DNA from: Paraspadella gotoi
Lineage: Eukaryota; Chaetognatha
Assembly: GCA_051294375.1 (NCBI GenBank)
Contig: CM119270.1
Coordinates: 10,498,766-10,562,765 of the forward strand
DNA: 64,000 bases
Direction: 5' to 3'
In this document: positions 45,052 through 57,012 of the stretch, piece after piece
Position numbering within the stretch: position 1 is the stretch's first letter
Layout of the letters: every line of letters starts with the position of its first letter
The notes under the pieces: model-generated
What the model saw: the letters and a program-made list of their open reading frames with translations, nothing else
The model's database searches: none
What the model was told of the DNA's origin: nothing
Program-made: the position numbers and the translations under genes

Positions 45052-47500
45052 GTGAGGTTTGGGCGCGGGAGGAGGGAGGAAGGGCTGAGCATTTGGGGTG
45101 AGTAAGGGATGTGAAGCGGTGTGAAGAAAGGGCAGGGTGATTGGGGGTGAAGTGGATAGCAGGACGAAAAAGCATCGGGTCGCCGAGCGGAGAAGCGGAT
45201 CGATAAGAGGGTAGGAAAGGTGAGATAAGCAATGATATGTAATTCATATGAGGAAAAAAGGTTATAAAATGTTATACACATGAGAATCACAATGAAAATC
45301 ACAAAAAATGTCATTACATTGTAAAAAAGAAAAGTTTAAAGTTTAAATTTCAAGAAAAAGATGCGTAGAAATCAGTATAAAGAAAGCGAATAAATAATAC
45401 ATAGTGACAATTTTACAAGCGTCGGTAGAAAAACGCTGTCATTTGCATAAACATAAACATACACGAGAATGCGAAAATAGAATAAAAACAATATTCGGCA
45501 AAACAAAAAAGAGAAACAAGCAACAAAAAAAGAGAAAAAGAAAAAAAAAAGAAAGACAATGAGGAAAAAATTGGGGAAATATGAAGGGACCTTTGGGCGG
45601 AAGAAAAAGGAGGAAGTAGGCTAATGGAGATCCCGATGCCTCTTCTTCCTTTTCTCTTCCGTTTCCTTTTTCGCCAACCCTTTGCTCCATCTCTTCCTAA
45701 TTCTCTTCCTCTTTCCTTCACCTCTTTCCTTCACCTTCTTAAAACCATCTCCTCAGTATCGGAGTTTGACCAAAACTTTCTCGAACAACTCAACGTAAAT
45801 CTTACCACGAACTTCGTGCGACAACTTAATGACATACATTTTTTTATTCTTTTAATTAATTTTATTAAAAATCGAAATATTTAAATCCTTTAAGTTTTTT
45901 CCTTTCAATTCATATTCGTTTTTTTCTTCCTTCCTTCCCCACCAAAGTACCGAGAGGCTCATCCTCGGTTATGAAAAACAATTTTCGCATCCCCGCCCCT
46001 TAATCCTTTCGCTCAAAACTTCCCCTTCCTCCTCCTCTTCATAATCTCTTTGTTTCCTCATTGCTCCGACGAAACTCGTCCCAAATGACGCGTCAATCTC
46101 TTCACCGCCGCTTTAACTAGTGACCACAGCTTCAATCGCTTGACCACGGCTTTAACCCGTGACCACGGCTTATATTTTGTGACTACAGCTCTGTTGGACA
46201 AAATTTTCTAAGGCCTTTTTCATATGCTGATCATTTAGTTTTAAAAAGTCGAAATTTTAGCAAAATATCTACGTATGTCGTATATTAGTTAGCATCTTAC
46301 CGCGTTTACTTCGGTTTCTTGAGTTGTAGCTTTCTGTAAAAATTTACTAAAACTATGATCAATGATTATATATCTTTACATTATATTGCCAAGGATGAGA
46401 TAGTGTCAAATTTGGAGATCAATACCTTCAAATTTCAAGTAACCACGCCCGTCACGGTTCTCCCCCTTTTTTCACGAGATCATCGACCACATTTTCTCGG
46501 TCTCCCTTTCATGGTCCCATTAATCCGCCCCTCAGGTCATCATTATCCTTCCCATTCGCTATATCCTCCTTTTGACCATCAACTCAATGACCGGAATCCA
46601 TTTTCTTCATTTTCTCCATTTTTGTTTTCCCCCATATCGACCATGAAAAACAAAATGGAATCGTTTTGTTTCAAATTTCATTTGGTTTTTATATCTTAAC
46701 AAAATACTTTAGCGACTACGCTTGGGTAGATTTTTAAACAATTAATTATTAAGTTTGTCAAGTACTAATACTTTTAGGAATCTTGCCCTCCGCCTTTTTA
46801 TCTCTTGGCCCCTTCTCTCCCCCTTTTTTTCCCTCTCTCGTTTTGACCATAAACTTGATGACCAAGGGGCCATTTTGTCCATTTTCTCCCTTTGTTTTGA
46901 TCATAAAATTCGATAAGCTACGTAGGAGGATATTTTTTGTTATTTTTATTTTTTTGCCAATATTGTTTAACAATAAACGCGGAGAAGGGAGTTTCGGGTT
47001 ATAGTTGTCAAAATTAGCGTCGATCCCCGTCGATACGTAGTCCGCCACGCCCTTAGCGCCGCGCCCACCTTTGACTTTGGCGACCTTCGAAAGGGAAGTA
47101 ATCTCCTTCTCTTTCCGGGGCCAGTGGACCTTCGCATCAATCCGGTCACCTCCTTCGCCCTCCTTTGCTCTTCCATTGCTCCTCCACTTCACCCCATTCG
47201 CCTTCGCAATCAATTCGATTACCAATTGCTCTCACTCCCTCTCTATCCTCTCCCTCTCTATCCCGCCCTCCCTCTCTAATCCTTTAAACCGTTCAATTCC
47301 GCAATGACCATTTTGTTGTTCGTCTGTGTTGACATCCCCTTGGACCCATTGTCCGAAAATCCAGGCCGAAGGCCCAAAAGCTGAGGGAAAAATAAAAATG
47401 AAAAAAAAGGGGGAAAAAAAACGGGTACGAAGAGTAAAGCAATTGGGACTTTTGGTTAAGCTCGTTCGGATCAGTTAGTCTCGTGCAAAAATTATCTCTT
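45052..47500. other. Intergenic DNA, no gene seen
   Basis: AT-rich and purine- or pyrimidine-biased stretches. It contains the small tandem repeat at 46118-46195. C/T-biased paragraphs with TTTTGACCAT motifs lie at 46440-47320. Confidence 0.5.
46118..46195. repeat. ~25-bp tandem repeat, 4 copies
   Basis: Copies of TGACCACGGCTTTAACYCG with decreasing similarity. Confidence 0.85.
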
Positions 47501-47508
47501 TTGAACTC

Positions 47509-47597
<89 letters not shown>

Positions 47598-47631
47598 ATT
47601 ATTATTATTATTATTATTAATATGATTATAA
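47509..47631. repeat. (TTA)n trinucleotide repeat
   Basis: About 40 TTA/ATT triplets with two AAT interruptions near the right end. It is read as poly-Ile. Confidence 0.97.
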
Positions 47632-47639
47632 TGATTATT

Positions 47640-49950
47640 ATCATATCTCGTGGTTTTTCAGTTTGGTTTTGTTTTTGTTTGTCTTTTTTGTCGTTGTTTG
47701 TAGCGATGAAACAGAGCAAAATCGAGAAAAGCGATTCTCTAACCAAGAGAAAAAGAAGAAAAAAAGAGCTAAAAAGAAAATAAAGGATAGAAAAAGGCAA
47801 AAAAGGAAGAATAAAAGAAGGAAAGAGACGGAAGTAAAGAAAGGGTGGGCGGGGGAAGTCGAAACCGAGAGGGAGGCTTCCTCGCTAATGGATGAAATGA
47901 AGGAGAGAATAGAGAAGATGAGTGGCGGCTACGGCGGCGGCTGCGGCGGAGTCAGCGGCGGAAAACCATTTCCGAGGTCAGATGACCGCAGACTTCGGCG
48001 GCTAACGATTTCTCTGCTTAGTCCACCGAGTAACGAGGATCGGAGGATCCGCTATCTTCTGGTTCCTTCCTTTTCTTTTTCATTTTCTTTTCTTTTTATT
48101 TTTCTGTTCCTTACTTTGCTATTTCCTCTTCTTTTATTTTCTTCTTTTGGTTCCTTCCTTTTTTTCTGTTCCTTTCTATTTTTTTAACGTTTCCTTATTT
48201 TATTTACCCTTGTCCTTCCTTTACTTTTTTCAGTTCCTTTCTTTTTTTTTCGATGTTTTCTTTTTACATCTTTTCCCTTCCTCAATTCTGCATTCTTTTC
48301 TTCGGTCTATATACCTCTATTATTTAATGATATACATTCGACTATTTAATTTCGTTTCTACCTTTTTTCTCAATGTGCGTGTTATTTTTTCACCTACCTC
48401 ACTATTCAATTTCTTATTTTCTCTCCTACTATACCTTTTTTTAACCACTATTATATTTGATGTATTCCATTTTTTTTAATAATTCAAGATTTTAACGCCT
48501 ATTTTCCCCCTCCCTTTTATTTCCTCATTTTACATTCCCTTATTTATGATTCTCTCAGTTTTATTTCCCTATTTTATATCCCACCCTACCCTTTTTACTT
48601 CCCCTAAAATCATTGGACGTTTATTGTCGAGATCTGGGGTTCGAGGTCAGTTTCCGATTTCAGGGTCAACTTGTGCCAAAAAAGTCTTGAGGTCATGAAA
48701 AAAATACGATCAAAGGATATGGCACCGAAAGGAGCGAAAAGGGATTTCATCCACCCAACGCTTCCTCACCCAAAACTCGAGTTTTATTTACGCATGAATT
48801 AATTTTTTTAAAAATCCACTTGGCTTTATTTACCCTGAATCGAAGAAAACTTCACCGCCTATAACAAACTTCATTCACTTACTATCTAGGAAAAAAGTAT
48901 ATCACATTTTTAATAAAGGATATCTACTCAAAAACTTATTTTATTTAAAAAAATCAAAATGTTTTTAAATCTATGTATATTGAATTTTTTTCAGTAGCTT
49001 TCTTCTATTTTTTTATAAGTCAAATCGTTTAGAAGTTAGAAGCAAAATAATATTGTTACCTCAAATAAAAAATGTCGAAAAAAAATAATATTTAATTTTT
49101 TACCATTTTTGATATTTAGTTATTTGTTTTTATTTTACATAAAGTTAGTTATTTTTTAAAAATGTTTTTTAATTTAACAATGCTAAAGGCCTTGCACCTT
49201 TTTTTGGTTAAAAAAATACTATTATAGCTCTCAGAAAAGAGGGAAAGATGTGCAACATCAACACCGGGCCTAAAAAAAATTTCGTTAAAAATGTAGAAAA
49301 ATATTTCACTAGCATACCTCAATTTGTTGTATGAGAGCATGCCCAGCTGAATGCAGGCAGTAGTCAATGATAAGGAAAGGCATACCAAATATTAAGAATG
49401 TTTTATTTGTATTTTGTATACTTTTTATTGAATAAATGAATTATGTGATATACTTTTTTCCTAGATAGTATTCTTGTGAGATAAGTATCTAAATAGGCGA
49501 ACCAAATCATTAAAATTCTACGTCACGCTTAGAATCAAGCGAATAGGAATCTTAAATTTAAGTGAGTATGTGGATGAAAAGGGGCAACGAAAAACGGGTT
49601 GTGGGTTGTGGGTTAAGGGTTGTGGGGTTTGGGACGAAAAGGTTATGTTTGGGGACGAAAGGTCGGTCAGAGGGTCTCTTCCCCCCCCTCTTTCTGCAAA
49701 GTATATGGGCGACCGTTGAGGACGTCAATGTTTTGCGATTTGCGAGAAATCAACAACCGGCCGGGCAATTCGGGCTTCGTTCCCCCTCTATGCCCCAAAC
49801 TCACTCCAACCTCTTCTTAGAAAAGGCGCCATCTACTCAACGCCCGTCGACGCCGTTTTCGCCAATTGTCGCCGGCAGCGCCGCCGCCGTCCGCGGTGCA
49901 ACGCCAACAGGCGACGGCGGTGACGCCACGAGACCGTCAAGAACCGGAAG
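47640..49950. other. Low-complexity and AT-rich DNA; weak GC islands
   Basis: A-rich, then T-rich stretches give long Lys/Arg and Phe/Leu frames. GC islands at 47920-48060 and 49560-49950 have triplet-biased frames. Of these, 49821-49918 (acceptor CTTCTTAG, donor-like GTGACG) is exon-like but unsupported. Confidence 0.45.
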
Positions 49951-49954
49951 TCGC

Positions 49955-49956
<2 letters not shown>

Positions 49957-50028
<72 letters not shown>
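49957..50028. repeat. (GA)n microsatellite
   Basis: Uninterrupted GA run. Confidence 0.97.
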
Positions 50029-50031
<3 letters not shown>

Positions 50032-50106
50032 AAGGATCGCCTTTGAAAAGGAGCGAGGGAAAAGCGCCAAAGGGGCTGCATCATATCACGCGCCCTTTTG
50101 ACCTCT

Positions 50107-50223
<117 letters not shown>

Positions 50224-50376
50224 GGTTAAAGATATGAATAGATAGATTCTTGATAAATTTATAGTAGTAAGATTGTAAAACACCTTTTCTCTGAGTTTTT
50301 CGATAGTCTTTAAATGTGAAATAAATATAATTACAAGCTATTTTAGAATTATAAATTTTTAAATTAATGAACAACG

Positions 50377-50478
50377 ATGAATAGTGAAACAATACTAACG
50401 TCGTCCTTTCCCGTACCCATCTGGGAAGCTCTTCACCTCACCTCCATCTCGGCGGGTGACACGAGTCAAATAACAAGA
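50377..50478 (+). CDS. Possible first exon (34 codons)
   Basis: ATG at 50377 opens MNSETILTSSFPVPIWEAL and runs to ITR before a strong GTGAGT donor at 50479, phase 0. The antisense strand has its own donor-like GTGAGG in the same place, and no partner exon was found among the (CGT)n and (GA)n repeats that follow. Confidence 0.25.
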
Positions 50479-50738
50479 GTGAGTAAATTCATAATTCAAC
50501 CCTTTCGTCGTCGTCGTCGTCGTCGTCGTCTCGAGGCGAGATTGGCTTTGTCGGTCAAAACCGTCCTTCCCGACAAATAATATCCCCGGCGACCGACAAG
50601 GGGAGCCAGGCGTCGTCTCCGTCGTCGTCGTCTTCGTCGTCGTCAACAAGCGTCGGTCAAATCGATCGTCGGACTGAGACGCTTTGGAGAAAACAAAGCC
50701 CCGAGAAGGGGGAGAGTGAGATGGGGAAAGGGAGAGAG

Positions 50739-50742
<4 letters not shown>

Positions 50743-50826
<84 letters not shown>

Positions 50827-50850
50827 AGAGAGAGAGAGAGAGAGAGAGAT
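50743..50850. repeat. (GA)n microsatellite
   Basis: GA runs with GGA and TTGA interruptions. Confidence 0.96.
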
Positions 50851-51644
50851 TGAGAGCCGTTAAGTTTTTCTTTAAGCCAATGAATCGGTGGCTCGCTTTA
50901 CATTGTCCTTTGTTCGTAAAGTCATCATTTTCATCGTTATTATGGTAATATTAATATAAATATTAATATGAGTCGGAAAAGGTTATTGTCGTCTTTTCAG
51001 GACTTCAATAAAACCGATATCTTTTTATCGTCGCAGTCGTCATCGTCGTCATTGTCGTCATCGTCGCCGTCGTCCTTAGGATTAGAGGCTGGGCAGTGGG
51101 CAGTGGAATATTTGGGAGAAAAAAAGGTGCTTAACTTTCCCCATCGGAACGGGTTTAAGGAAGGCGGTAATAAGAGCAAAAGGTGATTCGACCATTTCTC
51201 TGTCGCCGCACTACGGTGTGAATAAACGTGAATGGGAGGGGGCGTTCACTACGGTGGGAATATTGAACAAGATGAAGAACATACATCATAATAACTGTTA
51301 AAAATTTAATATTTTGTCATGGATTGGGTTAAAGAAAAATAATAAATGTATTACAGTAGGATTTCCGATAATGAAATTTTTTTTTGCGATGAAAAGACTA
51401 AAAAGACTACGTTACAATACTTTATGAAATCCAACTAGAAAATATAGATATACATATTGTATATCTCTCTTTCTCTCCCTATTTTTCTTTCTTTTAAGTC
51501 TTTCTCTCTCTTGCACGCTCACACTTTCTCACTCCCTCTCAAGGCCTCGGCAAAAACCATAGATTGAAGACAATAAAAGGGATATAAAACGAATTGGACA
51601 GCCCAATTCCACGTGGGAGAAATTGCCAGAGAAAATCTCTCTTT

Positions 51645-51715
<71 letters not shown>

Positions 51716-52050
51716 TCTCTCTCTCTCACCCGGGGCGTAATTGCCGACGGCCAATCCGTTGGCTGAGGCCGAAGGAGGGAAAATTGAATACAGAGAAATA
51801 TATAAAAAACCGCGAGAAAGTGAAAAAAGAGAAAAGAGCAAAAAAGAAATCAATTCAAACATAAAATTTTAAATATTTCGAATTTCTTATTGCCAATCGT
51901 TTCCCTATATTAAATAGAAAGCGAGAGAAAATTACACTTCACTAATGAAGTTTTTTTTTCTTTTTATTTAGGTTTTGCATTCAAATTCAAATAGTTGAAA
52001 TGAAATTTCATAATCAAGACTGGATAGAATTTTTACTACCAGCTATGGGC

Positions 52051-52109
<59 letters not shown>

Positions 52110-52242
52110 TCTCTCTCTCTTTTTTTTTCTCTTCTCTCATATCGTTTACAAGACAATTTCCTTCGATGGTCTCCCGCTGTCGGAAGCCACATCATTCATG
52201 GTCAGCTAGAAAATTAAGTAAAGCCAAAGAGAATTCTCGGTA

Positions 52243-52551
52243 TTAATTGGTACAACCAATATAAAAATTATTCATTCATTTAATAAATAAGTTATCTTGC
52301 CCCTGACTTTTGACAGGCTTTGGTGGTTTAAGGCCTCCATCACTCTTACAAGATGATGACATAGCAGGTCCCTGCAAGCTTTCAATCAAGACTCTCTCAC
52401 AGTCTTATTTATTCACTCCCAGAGTACCTGGCTTCCCTATCAATGCAGTGGAATAATATTTCAAAGAATGTTTCAATTAGATCGGGTAATAATAATTGTA
52501 GTCCGCACTAGCATCAAAATACAAGGAGCTGAATTTTATGAAATTGGTACC
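52243..52551 (+). repeat. 310-bp repeat family, copy 4
   Basis: Landmarks as at 8574, with loss of the TTGTATGAAAAGACCACTCC part. It ends GAAATTGGTACC. Confidence 0.88.
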
Positions 52552-53660
52552 ATATTAGACTTATTTAAAGCTTGGTAAACACCAAAACAATTCTCAATCA
52601 TATTTTTCTGTTCATGAGACTTAGCCCTAATTTTATTTTTGTGAACAAAATTTATACTTTGCAAGTATTTTAATTAGCATAGCTAGTTTTTTCTAACGGA
52701 GAAGAGGGATTAAAAAAAAGGAGTCAAAACAAAAGAAATAGTGCCATCTTTAGCTTCCACCCATTTTCGTCCTTAAATGAACCTGCCTTCAAAAATTCCG
52801 TTTGTCGCGGTAGTATTTCATATTTCATACCTCGATACTCGTTTTGGTAAAAGTTTTACATCATAGATTTCTTTGGTCTTCAATATTTTTTTCCCTTCCT
52901 CCGACTCCTCTTTCTCCGTTCATTCAACTCCTTTTCCTCCCTTCATCCGGCTTCTATTCCTCCCATTTTCCGGCTCCTCTTCCTCCACCTCCGGTCCGCT
53001 CTCCCTCTTCCAAGTTTGTGATCTTTTGGCATTTAAAGTCAGCTTCGGTCGGCCCGCCGTTTCTCGATTTCTCGATAGAAGGAAAGGAAGGAGGCAAGCA
53101 GAAAGAGAGAGAGCGAAAGAAAAAGGTTGAGCAATGGGAGAGAAAAGGGTGAGGAATGAAAAAAAAATAAGGGAGGAAAGGGAAAAATAAAGTAAAAGGA
53201 AAGAGGTTGGAAAGAAACAGAAATGAAAGAAGGAAGAGAGATAACGGATTAAGTTAGACGAAGGTAAAAGGAGAAATAGGAGTTGAAAGAGAAAGAAAGA
53301 AAGAGGAATGGAAAAAAGAAAGTAAAAAGGATGCGACAGAGAAAGAATTTTCGGAAGCCCCGCTCGGCCGACTTAACGCCGGGAATGGAGACCGGAAACG
53401 ACGTAATAATCTCTCCATCGCAAATGTCAGCTTTCCCCAGACATGACATCCCCCAACCACAAATGTCAACTTTTCCTAGACATGACATTCCCTTCGCCCC
53501 GCCCGATCGAAAAGGTCCCCGATGACGAGGACCAAAACTTTAAAAAAAAGAGCCATGAAAAAGTCGTTCTTTTGAAATTTTTATCATTATTATTTTAATT
53601 TTTAAATTTTTTTAAAGATTCCTGGCTTTTATTTTAATGTTATTCGATCTGGTGGTCGTA

Positions 53661-54047
53661 GAATTTCGCCCATAATAGTGGGCCCCAATTATTGCACCCA
53701 CATACAATTGCACACAGAGCATTCCGCCCACGTAAGATTGCGCCCACATGGGATTCCTCTCCGCGGGATTCCGCCAACGCAGTTCTACGTGGGCCCAATC
53801 GTACCTGGGCCCAATCCTATAGGCCCAATCCTATGGGCTCAATCCTATGGGCGAAATTCTAAGGGCGCAATCCTGAGTGGGCGGAATCCTACTGGGTAGA
53901 ATATTATGTGGGCGGAATATTACGAAGGCCCAATTTTAATTGGGCGCAATAGTACATGGGCGCAATACTCCGGGTGCAATTATATGTGGGTGCAATACTG
54001 TGGGCACAATTTTATGGGCGCAATCCTACGTGGGTACAATCCTAATG
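53661..54047. repeat. Two-orientation array of a 15-16 bp GTGGGCGCAATCCTA motif, copy 1
   Basis: About 23 degenerate units. The first six or so read ATTGCGCCCACATGG or similar; the remaining ~17 read the reverse complement (TGGGCGCAATCCTA and variants). The orientation switches near 53780-53790 at TTCTACGTGGGCCC. The two parts can base-pair as one long imperfect hairpin. It lies between ordinary AT-rich stretches. Confidence 0.88.
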
Positions 54048-54154
54048 GAACAAAAAATAAAAATATAATTAAAACACTTTAGTTCGGTTCTAACTACATC
54101 ATTATCTTACCAACACTATTTCCCTATTTTATTGTACTATTGTTTTATTTGTAG

Positions 54155-54234
54155 ACACAGACCCCTTAAAACAAAGCAAGGATTACGCCTGGACTCAATA
54201 CGATGTTCACTTTTTTCAATTAAACGTCCGTTAG
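54155..54234 (+). CDS. Candidate terminal exon, unknown protein (copy 1)
   Basis: Acceptor TTTATTTGTAG ends at 54154. Phase-1 entry gives TDPLKQSKDYAWTQYDVHFF and five more residues to TAG at 54232-54234. The second copy (58616-58695) keeps the same frame and length with three substitutions and no indel, although indels occur soon after it in that copy. Upstream exons were not found. Short; tentative. Confidence 0.35.
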
Positions 54235-54748
54235 CCGCTAACGACGCCAAGCGATTAATGTTTGCTCATGTTGTTCAACAAAAGGCCATGAAGTTTCGGA
54301 CATTCTGAATCAAGTGCCCATGGGCCATAGTGAGCTAAATTAAGTAAATTAAATTTTCTTTAATATCAATTTTTGTGCTATTTGTAAATAATGTGACTCG
54401 TTATTCTTAGCTCAGTCTCTTGAAAAAGTAGCTTTTACATTACATTTCGACGGCACATCCGGTAGCACAGACGCATAAGTTAAAAACATTGTTTTTATGA
54501 TCCGTTTTATGAACTCATAATCACAGCGTTCGACCTCTAACGCCGTTATTGCGACAAACCACCAGCTCAACTCTCCTCACAACTCTCACAACAATCCTCA
54601 CATCTCGCAAAATCACAACTGCTCCACTCAGCAACACCCTCTCCCAATTTCTTGGGCCGATGTCTGAATTTAGAAGCAAAAATCAATCGGATTAAGAAAC
54701 TGACCGAGAAAATGGCTGAAGATAGATAAACGAGTCAAGAGAGTAAAC

Positions 54749-54749
<1 letters not shown>

Positions 54750-54783
<34 letters not shown>

Positions 54784-54788
54784 AGAGT

Positions 54789-54833
<45 letters not shown>
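54750..54833. repeat. Interrupted (GA)n tract
   Basis: GA runs upstream of the secreted-peptide gene; the matching tract of the second copy is at 59205-59291. Confidence 0.95.
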
Positions 54834-54838
<5 letters not shown>

Positions 54839-54897
54839 TTCGCTAATAGTAGACAGGAACTGCGACATTTTTTTGCAAGAATTCTTCCTTAAATTCT

Positions 54898-54905
54898 TAT
54901 ATAAT
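54898..54905 (+). promoter_or_regulatory. TATA-box candidate of the secreted-peptide gene
   Basis: TATATAAT lies about 75 bp upstream of the ATG at 54980. A TCAGAC initiator-like motif lies about 35-40 bp downstream of it. The second copy has TATAAT at the same place. Confidence 0.4.
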
Positions 54906-54979
54906 CGCGCGTTTTTAGTACGCGGAAAACTGATATCAGACGATACAAATTCGCGTTGCGCTCAAAAAAGCGACCAAAG

Positions 54980-55061
54980 ATGAAAATAACTCATTTAGTC
55001 TCGGGCGTCTTGTTGGTTTTTTGTCTGGGTCAAGCGACGGGGTTTGACGTCAATGAAGAGG
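54980..55061 (+). CDS. Small secreted peptide precursor, exon 1 (signal peptide)
   Basis: ATG with A at -3 (AAAGATGA) opens a typical signal peptide: MKITH, a hydrophobic core LVSGVLLVFCLG (residues 6-17), then QATG before an acidic start FDVNEE. Cleavage is likely near residues 20-21. A GTAAAA donor follows at 55062, phase 1. With the exons at 55299 and 55482 it gives a 69-residue precursor. It acts outside the cell or in the secretory pathway by inference from the signal peptide; the family is not recognised. In the second copy of the segment the same exon is frame-broken, which favours this copy as the functional one. Confidence 0.72.
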
Positions 55062-55298
55062 GTAAAAATTTAAAAAAACTTTGATGACAGAAAAAGTTGT
55101 ATAGTAGTATCGTAGTATAGTATTTGTGAGATTATTTTGCATTACTTTATTTACAGTACATTTGTATCGGATTTTTTGCACGAGTCATTTCTATTTCATT
55201 TCCTTTACTTATTTATTATTTATTATTTACATTTTTATTTAACTCATAAGAATAATAATTACAAATTTTAATATACTATTATGAATATTCTTTGTCAG

Positions 55299-55406
55299 AG
55301 CCGCTGAAAAGCGTGAAAGGGTCTCGACCTTACGAGTTGAAGGCCGACGAGGATTGGCCGGAGGAAGTGGCGCATCTCTTTGCCAATAGGAAGGAAGGAG
55401 AACAAG
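55299..55406 (+). CDS. Small secreted peptide precursor, exon 2
   Basis: Acceptor TTCTTTGTCAG ends at 55298 and a GTAAGT donor starts at 55407. The exon is phase 1-1 (2 bases, 35 codons, 1 base). It begins EPLKSVKGSRPYELKADEDW and ends with a dibasic Arg-Lys at precursor residues 58-59 followed by EGEQ. The charged, acidic stretch looks like a propeptide or a small mature domain without cysteines. GC content is above the flanks. Confidence 0.7.
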
Positions 55407-55481
55407 GTAAGTTCGTCCAAAGAGGTGAGGGATAAATTCGTAAATAGAGGTACGTAAAATGAGAATCGTACGTTGTTTTAG

Positions 55482-55501
55482 GATGCTGTGACAGTTATTA
55501 A
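55482..55501 (+). CDS. Small secreted peptide precursor, exon 3 (C-terminus)
   Basis: Acceptor TTGTTTTAG ends at 55481. The exon completes the split codon as Gly and reads CCDSY before TAA at 55499-55501. An AATAAA signal lies 33 bases after the stop, which supports a terminal exon. The acceptor, reading frame and stop are also identical in copy 2. An alternative is that the true next exon lies elsewhere, since only six residues come from this one. Confidence 0.5.
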
Positions 55502-55533
55502 AGTTCAGATCGAGAATTATTTATTCTCCAACA

Positions 55534-55539
55534 AATAAA
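55534..55539 (+). terminator. AATAAA polyadenylation signal
   Basis: Canonical AATAAA 33 bases downstream of the TAA of the secreted-peptide gene, in the right position for 3' end formation. Confidence 0.5.
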
Positions 55540-55785
55540 ACAGATATAAACTCCAAAACAAGGTTAAGTCTAAAATAATAAATAATAAACTGTACAGAGA
55601 AACCGTCTGAGGACAGTCGGGAGAGAGTTGTGGTGACCGGTGATCAGTCAGTGATTGTGAGAGAGAAAGATGATCTTATGAAGTCGCGTGATACTGCCAC
55701 AATTAGGGACTAACTCCGGAGAAAATATAAAATTTCGACTATTAGCAAAGTTTTTTTTAGTTGTCTTGACTAAATATTTAAGCAA

Positions 55786-55810
55786 NNNNNNNNNNNNNNN
55801 NNNNNNNNNN
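55786..55810. other. Assembly gap (25 N) at duplication junction
   Basis: Default-length spacer exactly between the two copies of the 4.4-kb segment. Confidence 1.
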
Positions 55811-56701
55811 GATAATTGAATTTGTTTTTGATCGAAATTGAAAAAGACCCTAAAAGACTAACGTTATACTTTATGAAATGAACTAGAATATAGAATATAC
55901 ATATGTAATCTCTTTTCTCTCCTATTGTTCTCTTAAATCCTCTCTTGCCAAAAACCGCTCACACTTTTCCACTCCCTCTCAAAGGCCTCGCAAAAAAAAA
56001 AACCATAATGAGACAAATAAAAAGGGATATAAAACGAATTGGACAGACCAAACCCAATTCCACGTGAGAGAAATTGCCAGAGATAAACTCTCTTTTTCTC
56101 TTTCTCTCTCTCTCTTCTCTCTCCTCTCTCTCTCATCTCTCTCTCTCTCTCTTCTCTCTCTTCTCCTCTCTCACGGGGGCGTAATGTGCCCGACGGCCAA
56201 TCGCGTTGGCCTGAGGCCGAAAGGAGGGAATTGAATACAGCAGAAATATATAAAAAAACCCGAGAAAGTGAAAAAGAGAAAGAGCAAAAAAGAAATCAAA
56301 TCAAACATAAAAATTTTAAATATTTTCGCATATTTCCTTATTGCCAATCGTTTCCCTATATTAAATAGAAGCGAGAGAAAAAATTTACACTTCACTAATG
56401 AAGTTGTTTTTTTTTCTTTTTATTTAGGTTTGATTAAATTTCAAATATTGAAATGAAATTTCATAATCAAAGACTGGCATAGAATTTTTTACTACCAGCA
56501 TGGGCGCAATCTCTCTCTCCTCTCTCTCTCTCTCTCTCCTCTCCTCTCTCTCTCTCTCTCTCTCTCTCGCCTCTCTCTCTTTTTTCTCTTCTCTCAATCG
56601 TTTACAAGACAATTTCTCGATGGTTCTCCCGGCTGTTCGGAAGCCACATCATTCATGGTCAGCTAGAAAAATAAGTAATAAAGCCAAAGAGATTTCTGGT
56701 A

Positions 56702-57012
56702 TTAATTGGTACAACCAATAAAAAATTATTCATTCATTTAATAAAATTTAAAGTTAAATCTTGCCCCTGACTTTTACAGGTTTGGGGTTTAGGCCTCCAT
56801 CAACTCTTACAAGGATTGATGACATAGCAGGTTCCCTGCAAGCTTCAATCAAGACTCTCTCACAGTCTTATTTATCACTCCCAGAGTACCTGGCTTCCCT
56901 TCATTGCAGTGGATTATATTTCAAAGAATGTTTCAATTAGATCGGGTATAATTAATTGTAGTCCGCACTAGCATCAAATTACAAGGAGCTGAATTTTTAT
57001 GGAAATTGGTAC
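56702..57012 (+). repeat. 310-bp repeat family, copy 5
   Basis: Counterpart of 52243-52551 inside copy 2, with extra single-base indels. Confidence 0.88.

Larger units (their letters stand above)
51361..55785 (+). repeat. 4.4-kb direct duplication, copy 1
   Basis: Collinear with 55811-60229 from about CCGATAATGAAATT to AAATATTTAAGCAA. It contains (CT)n tracts, a 310-bp repeat copy, a GGGCGCAAT array and an intact small secreted-peptide gene. Confidence 0.92.

Noticed and set aside
53661-54047. CRISPR array
   Set aside because: Units are degenerate, contiguous without spacers, and occur in both orientations in animal nuclear DNA.
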